The position numbers were made by a program, and so were the translations under genes. Positions 27,217 through 35,478 of a stretch of DNA of 64,000 nt are shown here, piece after piece. Origin of the DNA: Bacteroidales bacterium (GTDB lineage: Bacteria; Bacteroidota; Bacteroidia; Bacteroidales; WCHB1-69). The notes beneath the pieces were generated by a model. It was not told the DNA's origin and did not search any database. It saw only the letters and a list, made by a program, of their open reading frames with translations. Numbering within the stretch: the stretch's first letter is position 1; each line of letters begins with the position of its first letter. Location of the stretch: positions 65,161-129,160 of the forward strand of contig JAFYNM010000004.1 in NCBI GenBank assembly GCA_017549765.1. The letters are read 5' to 3'.

Positions 27217-27247
27217 GCAAAAATAAAAAAAAAATGATATGATGAAA
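27217..27247 (-). promoter_or_regulatory. Promoter of the regulator-nucleotidyltransferase pair
   Basis: TATTTTTGC on the minus strand (27225-27217), with a weak TTTC-type -33 element about 18 nt upstream. Confidence 0.5.
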
Positions 27248-27300
27248 CACTGTGACAATTTGCATGTTTTGACACTATTTGACACTGAACTCCCCTCCCC

Positions 27301-27321
27301 TTAACTTCTTAGTTTCTTAAC
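27301..27321 (+). repeat. 21-bp repeat, upstream copy
   Basis: TTAACTTCTTAGTTTCTTAA plus C, identical over 21 bp to 35372-35392. The two copies flank the giant gene in direct orientation. Confidence 0.6.
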
Positions 27322-27413
27322 CCTTATGCTTCTTTCAATAGTACCAACAAATCAACAAATAAACAATTAAACAAAGCAACACCCCTCTTGCCTCCGTTTT
27401 CCCCCAAAATGTT

Positions 27414-27422
27414 TATATTTGC
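27414..27422 (+). promoter_or_regulatory. -7 element of the second giant gene
   Basis: TATATTTGC, 51 bp before the start codon. A TTG lies 23 nt upstream, slightly further than usual. Confidence 0.5.
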
Positions 27423-27473
27423 CGTCTCTATTTTCCATCAGTGATATCTGAAATATATTCACAATAAAACAAT

Positions 27474-30400
27474 ATGATTATGAAAAATCTGTACTCTTTC
27501 ACGCTGCTGTTGTTGATAGCTTGTCTTGGCACTTCCCTGACGGCACAGCAGAACCCGCCGACCAACGTGACGGCCACCGCCCTTTCGTATGACGCCGTCC
27601 AGCTCACCTGGGGCATTCCCTCCGGGACTACCCAGCCGCTCCGCCTCAACCTATGGGACCAGTCGCAGATGGTCATCTACCCCGGCGGCGGCTATGACGG
27701 CAACGATGTGAGCTGCTCCTACGGAGGCCAGACAATCCTGGGCCGGAATATCAACGAAAATTCCCACTTCAAGGTGGGTGATGACTTCACGCTGCCGGTG
27801 GCGGCGCACATCTCCACCATCGACTTCTTCGCCTACCAGACGGGCTCCACCACCACCTCGTCCATCACGGCGGCCTTCGTCTCCATCTACGACACAGAGC
27901 CGGTGGACAGCACCTCCACGCCCGTGTGGACCTCCGGAACGACCAGCTGCATGACCTCTTCCAGCTGGACTGGCATCTACCGTACCAGCGCCACCGCCCT
28001 GAGCGATACCACCCGTCCCATCATGCGGGTGACGACCACCATAGACACCCTCCTGCCGGCGGGTACCTACTGGGTGACGGTCTCCATGACGGGCTCAATC
28101 AGCAGTGGTCCCTGGTGTCCTCCCGTCTGCATCATGGGCCAGGTGAGCACCGGCAACGGCATCCAGCTTACCTCGACAGGGTGGCAGGCCTGGTCTGACG
28201 ACACCTCCTTAGAGCAGCTGGGCGTGCCCTTCGTCGTGAAGGGCTACTTCGCCAACGAAAACCTGCTGGGCTTCAACGTCTATCGTGACAATGTCCAGGT
28301 GAACACCTCCCTCATCGATGGCTTCACTTACACGGACGAGGGGCTGACGATGGAGACGCCCTACTGCTACTCGGTGGAGGCGGTCTATTCCACCGGAGGC
28401 AACGCAAGCTCCCAGCTGGTGTGTGTCACCACGCTGCCCGATCCTTGCACTATCTTCTCGATGCCCTATGAGGAGAACTTCGACACCTACGGCACGGGTG
28501 ACGACATCTTCCCGACCTGCTGGACCAGATTCTACAACGGCAACTCCACCGTTTATCCCTACATCACCAACACCAACTACTCCGCCCCAGGCAGTTTGTA
28601 TTTCTACTCCTCCACTGCCTACTACGATATCGCCAGCACCCCGAAGATAGACTCCAACATCGCCATCAATACATTGAGGGCATCCATGATGCTGCGTACC
28701 ACCAACAACCATTATTATATCGTCATCGGTACCATCACCGATCCCACAGACGGCACCACCTTCCATCCTTATGACACGCTAAGACCTTTCGTCACCTCCA
28801 CCTGGGTGCCTTTCCATGTGGACTTTAACAACTACACGGGCAACGACCACTATATCGCATTGCGTTGCGGCGACGCTAACGCCCTCTCGAACATGAATGT
28901 CGATAACTTCAACCTCAACTACATACCCACCTGCGAACAACCCACCGACATCACGTATATCCCAGACGAAGAGCAGGTCACTGTCTCCTGGACCCCGGGG
29001 GCTACCGAGACGCTCTGGAATGTGTCGTACATGTTCGCCGACGAGACCGACTGGACCACTGTTTATGGGCTGACCTCTCCCTCCTACACTATCAGTGGGC
29101 TGACACCCCATACGGACTACCAACTCCTCATCAAGGTGCAGGCCGACTGCGGTGGCGGTGACGTGAGCTACTGGACCACCGAGACGTTGAACTTCTCCAC
29201 GTTCTGCGTCTCCGTCAATGTGCCGTACGAGGAGACCTTCGACAGTTATGGCACGGGTACCACCACCTTTGTCCCCTGCTGGAACAGAGGCGGCTTCTCC
29301 AACAGTTCTACAACATATCCCTACATCAACACCACCAACTACTCAGCACCGGGTTCCCTCTACTTCTACGGCACCTCCGCCACACAGACTTGGGCCACGA
29401 CGCCCAAGATCAACGGCGCCCTCAACACCATGGAGGTCAGCTTCAAACTGCGGAAGTCTTCCGCCAACTACAAATTGATGGTGGGCGTGATGACCAACCC
29501 GCTCGACAACAGCACCTTTGTGCCCATCGATACGCTGTCGCCGTCTGCCACCTCCACCTGGGAGAGTTTCTCTGTGCCGTTGACCTCCTACACCGGCAAC
29601 GGACAATATGTGGCCTTCATGACGCCCGCGGGCAGCGCCAACTATATGTATCTCGACAACCTGTTGGTGGATATTGCCCAGACCTGTCTGGCCCCTGCCA
29701 CCATCAGCGCAGCGAACACCACCCCCTTCACTGCCGAGATTGTGTGGTCGGCGGAGGGCAACGTAAGCTCCTACAATCTGCAGTACATGCTGTCTGGCGA
29801 CACCGCCTGGACGACAGTCGAGAATATCAGTGACACAACCTATCTGCTGACAAACCTTGTGGACGGCGCTCTTTATCAGGTGCGGTTGAACAGCAACTGC
29901 GGCGACGGCACTCAAAGTCACTGGAGCGAACCCGTCACCATCCAGACTCAGTGCCTGCCTATCACTACCTTGCCTTACTTTGAAGGCTTTGACACATACG
30001 GGACAGGCACGGGCACATTCCCGACCTGTTTCACGAAATACTACAGTGGAACCGTCACCACCTATCCCTACGTACACTCTACCCATGCCAGCGGTGTCGG
30101 CTCCCTCTACCTTTACAGCACTTCCACCTATTTTGACAGAGCGTCTCTCCCGGCACTGGACTCCAGCTTCAACGTTCAGAACTTGCAGGTCTCTTTCAAG
30201 GCATACAAGACTTCTGCCAATTACAAGATTGTCGTGGGTATCATGAGCGACCTTGACGATCCCACCACCTTCGTGGCTATCGATACCGTAGCCCCCACCG
30301 CCAACTCCACCTGGCAGTCCTTTGAGGTGCCCTTCAACACCTACGCCGGCACTGGCCGCTACATCACCTTCCACACTGGCTTCTCCGCTACCAACGCCAT

Positions 30401-33400
30401 GTACATCGATGAGGTGGAAGTGGATTACATCCCCTCTTGTCAGAAACCCTACGACCTTGTCCTCTCCAACCCGCAGCCCACCAGTCTGACGGCCAGTTGG
30501 AAAAACTACAACGCTAACAGTAGTGCCATGGTACAATACAAAGAATTCGATGACGGAACCTGGAGTGAGATGATTGTCTCCGACACCTTTGCAATCATCA
30601 ACAACCTGATTCCGAACATGACCTATCAGATACGGGTGAGTGCTCTTTGTGCAGATGGTTCCCAGAGTGCCTGGACCGACATCCAAACGGCCAACACGGG
30701 CTGTGCACCCATCTCCACATTCCCTTATCACAACAACTTTGACTGCTACGGCACGGGCTCCGGAACCTTCCCGGCTTGCTGGACCAAGAGCTACAGCGGC
30801 ACAGTGAGCGCCTATCCCTACATCTACACCACCTACTATACAGCACCGGGTGCCTTGTACATGTATGCTTCCAGCACTTATTATGTGATAGCCGCTTTGC
30901 CAGAAATTGACAACAGTATCAACCTGAATCAGCTGCAGGTCTCCTTCATGGCCCGCAAGGGTGCGGCGGCCTACCAACTGGTGGTGGGCACCATGAGCGA
31001 TCCCACCGACTACACCTCTTTTGTTCCGTTGGACACGGTCGCCCCTAATGCTGTCAATAGCTGGGAATCCTTCGATGTGCCGCTTTCTGCATACACAGGC
31101 ACTAACCACTATATCGCTTTCCGCAGCGGGTCTGGCACTGCCCTCAACACCATCTACATTGACAATGTAGTAGTAGATTACATCCCCACCTGTTTCAGAC
31201 CTTCGGATGTGAGCGTTGCCGACTATGCGCAAAACGAGGCTACCGTCTTCTGGACCCCCGGCGCTTCCGAGACCTCCTGGAATCTCTCTTACAAACCGGC
31301 GGATGACACGGTATGGACGACCATTCCGAGTCTTGTGGACACCTTCTACGCACTCACTGGCTTGACCAGCAACACCATCTATGAGGTGCGGGTACAGGCA
31401 GACTGCGGTGGCACAGAATACAGTGACTGGACCAATGTGATCACCTTCCACACGATGTGCGACCCTGTTGTCACCTTGCCCTACACGGAAGATTTTGAGA
31501 GCTATCCCACTGGTGCAGCCAGCTATCCGGCCTGTTGGAGCAGGATCACCAACGCCACCTCAGATTATCCTTATGTCACCTCCACGGCCCACAACTCCAC
31601 ACGCTCCCTCTATTTCTACACCACCACAGGTACCTACTGCTACGCCGTATTGCCTGAGCTGGATGCCTCCATCGACATCAGTAACCTGGTGTTGTCAAGC
31701 TACATCCGGAAGAGCTCTGCCGCCCATTATCTGGAGGTGGGTGTGATGACCAATCCTTTCGACCGGAGCACCTTCCAGCTGATAGAGCGGATCACCCCAG
31801 ATACTACCACTGTCTTTGAGCCCTCGGAGGTGTACTTCATTGGCTACACCGGGCCTGGTCGTTTTATCGCCATCCGCAGTGAAGAGGGTGTGGCAGCCAC
31901 CATGTACATGGATGACATCGTGTTGTCGGTGGCTCCTGACTGCTTTGCACCGCAGCACCTGACGGCTTCCAACATCTTAGCCACTTCCGCCACTGTCAGC
32001 TGGGATGCCCCTGCCAGCACCTCCTCTTGGGACATGTGCTACGGAGTGACGGGCTTCAATGTTGCCACGGCCACGCCCATCACGTTGGGTGACGACCATT
32101 ACACGCTCACCAACCTGATGCCGAACACCACCTACGATGTGTATGTGCGCTCTATGTGCCCGGACGGTCCCACGGAATGGACCAAGACCTCCTTCACCAC
32201 CTCTTGTACACCTGTCACGGAGTTCCCGTTCACGGAAGACTTCGATGATTACGGTACTGGTTCCTCCGCATTCCCATCCTGTTGGACCAAGATCTCCAAC
32301 ACCAGCACGGCGCCCTACATCACCTCCACAACCGCTTCCACGGGCCTGACTCTGCCGGGTGCGCTCTATTTCTATTCCGCATCTGCCACTTATTATCAGT
32401 ATGCGGTGATGCCGGAGATGGATGTCAACATGTCGGACATGCAGATCTCTTTGGCTTTCAAGGCCGCCATGGGCAACGTACACCATATCGATGTGGGTGT
32501 GATGACGGATGCCCACGACACCGCCACCTTTGAGCTCATCGAGACCATAGAGCCGCATACCGCCGTGTGGAACGGATTCACCGTGCCCTTCACCTCCTAC
32601 ACGGGAACGGGCCGCTTCATCGCCTTCCGCACCTTGGGTCTCACCACTTGCTATATAGACCATCTGGTGGTAGATTACGCCCCCGGTTGTGTCATGCCCC
32701 ACAATCTGGTTGTGGACTCCCTGACCACCACTACAGCAAGCGTCTCCTGGACACCCGGCCATGGCGAAAGCGAGTGGATCCTCTCCTACGGTCCTGTTGG
32801 CTACTTCCCCAATGTGACGGGCACGCAGGTCACCGTCACTCAGCCCAACTACACACTTGCCGGTCTGGATCCCGCCACCACCTACGACTTCTATGTCAAA
32901 GCGGTATGTTCACCCACAGAGACCAGCGACTGGTCAAACAACTGCACTTTCCAGACCAACTGTCTCTACATCGACTCCCTGCCCTATACGGAGAACTTTG
33001 ACGACTACGGCACCGGCACCCTTGCCTTCCCGACCTGCTGGGACCGTTACACGTCTTATCTCTCTTCCACCCGTTATCCGTACATCAACACCACGCATTA
33101 CAGCGGTGTCGGTGCCCTCTACTTCTATTCCACCTCCACCACCCACACCATCGCCACCATGCCCGAGTTCGATCCGTCCATCGACATCAGCACGCTGCGT
33201 GTCAACGTCAAGTTGAACAAGAGCTCGGCGGCCTACAACCTGAAGGTGGGTGTGATAGAGGATCCCACTGACATCAGCACCTTCGTGGCCATCGACACCC
33301 TCTCACCGTCCACCACCTCCGTCTGGGAGAGCTTCTCCGTAGATCTGGACAGCTACACTGGCAACGGACGTTATATCGCTTTTGTCTCCAACGGCGCCGC

Positions 33401-35357
33401 CAACTACATGTACATGGACGATGTGATGATCCAGTTCATTCCCACCTGCGAGCAGCCCACCAACGTGCATTTGACTGCTCTTGACGTGACCACTGCCACT
33501 GTCGCTTGGGATGTGGCCGACACGTTGGGCACCTCTTGGGAGGTCAACTACGGGCCTGCGGGCTTCACGCCGGGTACGGGCACCACGGTGACCAGCACCA
33601 CACCTTCCGCCACCATCACTGGCCTGACAGCCAACACCACTTACGATGTATATGTAAAGCAGATCTGCGGTCCGGGAGAAGAGAGCATCTATGCGGAGAT
33701 GTTCTCCTTCAGCACTTTGTGTAATCCTATCGATGTGTTGCCTTTCACCGAGAATTTCGATAGCTACACTGGCTCCACCTCCACTACGATATCCGTCAAC
33801 AACCTGCCTGACTGCTGGGGCTACTTCAACAACGGAACCATCACCTCGTATGCTGGATATCCTGCCTTATATAGCAACTCCACCTATGCGGCTTCCGGCA
33901 CCAACTCCGTCCGGTTCTATGCCTACACGACCACCAGCTATGGTGACCAGATGCTGATCTTGCCTGCATTGAACACCACTGCTTATCCGCTGAATAACGT
34001 TCAGCTGGAGTTTGAGGCGCGGGGTTACTCCACCTCCAACAACTACAACGGCCTGCTCTATGTGGGTGTGCTGAACAATGTGACCGACTTCAACTCCTTC
34101 GTTCCGGTGGATACGGTTCATGTCGTGGGCACCACCTTCGAGACCTACACGGTGAACTTCGACCATTACACCGGGACAGGCGTCCACATCGCCATCTGGG
34201 CTCCGAAATTCTCCAACGCCGACTACAACGTGGCTTATCTTGACAATATCTCCCTCGACTTGATTCCTTGCGAGATGCCGACCAACATCCAGGTCAGCGG
34301 CATTACCTCCACCTCCGCCCAAGTGTCTTGGACACCTGGCGGTAGCGAGACCAGCTGGACGGTGGCTTACCGAGAGACCACGGGCAGCTCCTGGATTACG
34401 CTGCCGGCCACCACGCCATCCGTCACGCTCTCTAACCTGATGCCCGAGACCAACTACTCTGTACGGGTGCAGGCAGACTGCGGCAATGGCCAGAGCGAGT
34501 GGACCACCATCGACACCTTTGCCACCACAGCAGCTCCCAACTGTCCCACCCCGGCCAACTTGCAAGTGGCGGTGGATGGCACGACAGCCACCTTCTCTTG
34601 GACGCAAGAACCCAACACGGCCAACGAGTGGGAGTTCTACTATCGTCCTGTCTGGGGCACTTTTCAGTCTTTCACGGTGACGAACAACAGCTACACCATC
34701 AACAATTTATCATCAGATGCTACTTATGAGGCTTTCGTAGTAGCACACTGCACCAACGGTGTCATCAGCGACCCGTCTAATGTGGTTGCCTTCACTGTTG
34801 CTTCTGAACCCACCTGTCCATCTCCAACCAACCTGACGGCTACGTTGGATCCTTCTAATCACACCACAGTCATTCTGACTTGGCAACAGGAGACGGGTAC
34901 CGCCAACGAGTGGCAGGTCAACTACCGCCAGACTACGGAGAGCGACTGGAGTTCCGTAACGGCCAATGCTACCACCTACACACTCTCAGCGCTAGTGCCC
35001 AATGTGGATTACGAAATCAACGTGGTGGCCCATTGCATCAATGGGCTCACAAGTGATCCGTCCAACATTGTGACCATCCATACCGATAATGTAGGCATTC
35101 AGAGTTATCTGGAGAAAGCCGTCAACTTGTATCCGAACCCCGCCACCGAGATGGTGAGTGTGGAGGTCAGCGATGCCGGCATCCAGATTACGGGCGTGGA
35201 GGTGTACAACGTCTATGGTCAGGTCGTAGAGACGTTCCATGGAACGTCTCTACAGAATCGTGCCACCATCAACGTCAGCAGCCTCGCCGGCGGCATGTAC
35301 TATGTGCGCGTCACGACCGACGGCGGTGTGGTGACGAAGAACTTCGTAAAGAGATAA
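27474..35357 (+). CDS. Giant T9SS-exported protein with eight repeats and fibronectin III domains
   Basis: 2627 residues. The signal peptide ends near LIACLGTSLTAQ (a start at 27480 is equally possible). The first fibronectin III domain (PPTNVTATALSYDAVQLTW) is interrupted by about 200 residues before it resumes (FNVYRDNVQVNT). Eight modules of about 250 residues follow, starting near 28446, 29206, 29950, 30702, 31458, 32205, 32959 and 33720. Each opens with C....LPY.E.FD.YGTG...FP.CW and ends with YMD-V.....P.C followed by a fibronectin III domain. Two further fibronectin domains and a T9SS type A sorting domain (LYPNPATEMVSV ... GGMYYVRV) close the protein. It is likely a surface or secreted adhesion/glycan-binding protein. 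A 28-bp palindrome is inserted in frame in the sorting domain. Confidence 0.88.
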   Translation: MIMKNLYSFTLLLLIACLGTSLTAQQNPPTNVTATALSYDAVQLTWGIPSGTTQPLRLNLWDQSQMVIYPGGGYDGNDVSCSYGGQTILGRNINENSHFKVGDDFTLPVAAHISTIDFFAYQTGSTTTSSITAAFVSIYDTEPVDSTSTPVWTSGTTSCMTSSSWTGIYRTSATALSDTTRPIMRVTTTIDTLLPAGTYWVTVSMTGSISSGPWCPPVCIMGQVSTGNGIQLTSTGWQAWSDDTSLEQLGVPFVVKGYFANENLLGFNVYRDNVQVNTSLIDGFTYTDEGLTMETPYCYSVEAVYSTGGNASSQLVCVTTLPDPCTIFSMPYEENFDTYGTGDDIFPTCWTRFYNGNSTVYPYITNTNYSAPGSLYFYSSTAYYDIASTPKIDSNIAINTLRASMMLRTTNNHYYIVIGTITDPTDGTTFHPYDTLRPFVTSTWVPFHVDFNNYTGNDHYIALRCGDANALSNMNVDNFNLNYIPTCEQPTDITYIPDEEQVTVSWTPGATETLWNVSYMFADETDWTTVYGLTSPSYTISGLTPHTDYQLLIKVQADCGGGDVSYWTTETLNFSTFCVSVNVPYEETFDSYGTGTTTFVPCWNRGGFSNSSTTYPYINTTNYSAPGSLYFYGTSATQTWATTPKINGALNTMEVSFKLRKSSANYKLMVGVMTNPLDNSTFVPIDTLSPSATSTWESFSVPLTSYTGNGQYVAFMTPAGSANYMYLDNLLVDIAQTCLAPATISAANTTPFTAEIVWSAEGNVSSYNLQYMLSGDTAWTTVENISDTTYLLTNLVDGALYQVRLNSNCGDGTQSHWSEPVTIQTQCLPITTLPYFEGFDTYGTGTGTFPTCFTKYYSGTVTTYPYVHSTHASGVGSLYLYSTSTYFDRASLPALDSSFNVQNLQVSFKAYKTSANYKIVVGIMSDLDDPTTFVAIDTVAPTANSTWQSFEVPFNTYAGTGRYITFHTGFSATNAMYIDEVEVDYIPSCQKPYDLVLSNPQPTSLTASWKNYNANSSAMVQYKEFDDGTWSEMIVSDTFAIINNLIPNMTYQIRVSALCADGSQSAWTDIQTANTGCAPISTFPYHNNFDCYGTGSGTFPACWTKSYSGTVSAYPYIYTTYYTAPGALYMYASSTYYVIAALPEIDNSINLNQLQVSFMARKGAAAYQLVVGTMSDPTDYTSFVPLDTVAPNAVNSWESFDVPLSAYTGTNHYIAFRSGSGTALNTIYIDNVVVDYIPTCFRPSDVSVADYAQNEATVFWTPGASETSWNLSYKPADDTVWTTIPSLVDTFYALTGLTSNTIYEVRVQADCGGTEYSDWTNVITFHTMCDPVVTLPYTEDFESYPTGAASYPACWSRITNATSDYPYVTSTAHNSTRSLYFYTTTGTYCYAVLPELDASIDISNLVLSSYIRKSSAAHYLEVGVMTNPFDRSTFQLIERITPDTTTVFEPSEVYFIGYTGPGRFIAIRSEEGVAATMYMDDIVLSVAPDCFAPQHLTASNILATSATVSWDAPASTSSWDMCYGVTGFNVATATPITLGDDHYTLTNLMPNTTYDVYVRSMCPDGPTEWTKTSFTTSCTPVTEFPFTEDFDDYGTGSSAFPSCWTKISNTSTAPYITSTTASTGLTLPGALYFYSASATYYQYAVMPEMDVNMSDMQISLAFKAAMGNVHHIDVGVMTDAHDTATFELIETIEPHTAVWNGFTVPFTSYTGTGRFIAFRTLGLTTCYIDHLVVDYAPGCVMPHNLVVDSLTTTTASVSWTPGHGESEWILSYGPVGYFPNVTGTQVTVTQPNYTLAGLDPATTYDFYVKAVCSPTETSDWSNNCTFQTNCLYIDSLPYTENFDDYGTGTLAFPTCWDRYTSYLSSTRYPYINTTHYSGVGALYFYSTSTTHTIATMPEFDPSIDISTLRVNVKLNKSSAAYNLKVGVIEDPTDISTFVAIDTLSPSTTSVWESFSVDLDSYTGNGRYIAFVSNGAANYMYMDDVMIQFIPTCEQPTNVHLTALDVTTATVAWDVADTLGTSWEVNYGPAGFTPGTGTTVTSTTPSATITGLTANTTYDVYVKQICGPGEESIYAEMFSFSTLCNPIDVLPFTENFDSYTGSTSTTISVNNLPDCWGYFNNGTITSYAGYPALYSNSTYAASGTNSVRFYAYTTTSYGDQMLILPALNTTAYPLNNVQLEFEARGYSTSNNYNGLLYVGVLNNVTDFNSFVPVDTVHVVGTTFETYTVNFDHYTGTGVHIAIWAPKFSNADYNVAYLDNISLDLIPCEMPTNIQVSGITSTSAQVSWTPGGSETSWTVAYRETTGSSWITLPATTPSVTLSNLMPETNYSVRVQADCGNGQSEWTTIDTFATTAAPNCPTPANLQVAVDGTTATFSWTQEPNTANEWEFYYRPVWGTFQSFTVTNNSYTINNLSSDATYEAFVVAHCTNGVISDPSNVVAFTVASEPTCPSPTNLTATLDPSNHTTVILTWQQETGTANEWQVNYRQTTESDWSSVTANATTYTLSALVPNVDYEINVVAHCINGLTSDPSNIVTIHTDNVGIQSYLEKAVNLYPNPATEMVSVEVSDAGIQITGVEVYNVYGQVVETFHGTSLQNRATINVSSLAGGMYYVRVTTDGGVVTKNFVKR
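35226..35253. repeat. Perfect 28-bp palindrome inside the T9SS sorting domain
   Basis: The arms GTAGAGACGTT (35226-35236) and AACGTCTCTAC (35243-35253) flank the self-complementary CCATGG. The element keeps the frame and encodes roughly VETFHGTSLQ, lengthening a loop between GQV and NRATINVSSL. It resembles GTAGAGACG-type palindromes that I recall as dispersed repeats in other bacterial genomes, including cyanobacteria. Confidence 0.85.
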
Positions 35358-35371
35358 GACGGAGGCATCCA

Positions 35372-35392
35372 TTAACTTCTTAGTTTCTTAAC
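35372..35392 (+). repeat. 21-bp repeat, downstream copy
   Basis: Second exact copy of the repeat at 27301-27321, 14 bp after the stop codon of the giant gene. Confidence 0.6.
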
Positions 35393-35438
35393 TTCTTAAC
35401 TCATTGCCGGCACATTTCGCATTCAATAACAAATCAAC

Positions 35439-35469
35439 GCTCTTAGCGTTCTTTGCGCCTTTGCGGTTA
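35439..35469. repeat. GCGTTCTTTGCGCCTTTGCGG-type intergenic repeat
   Basis: GCTCTTAGCGTTCTTTGCGC, continuing CTTTGCGGTTA, is three imperfect tandem units of about 10 bp. I recognise this as a sequence common between genes of Bacteroidetes; its origin is unknown to me. It lies just after the pepP stop (convergent side). Confidence 0.4.
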
Positions 35470-35478
35470 CATCATTAG

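Larger units (their letters stand above)
27248..27473. other. Intergenic region before the second giant gene
   Basis: This stretch holds no gene. It contains the copy of TTAACTTCTTAGTTTCTTAA at 27301, a CAA-rich repeat (about 27348-27378) resembling those near 10.1, 10.5 and 36.9 kb, and a -7 element at 27414-27422. Nothing else structured was seen. Confidence 0.5.

Noticed and set aside
29343-31451. A 702-residue minus-strand frame within the second giant gene
   Set aside because: Antisense shadow of the repeats; its own repeats only mirror those of the real gene.
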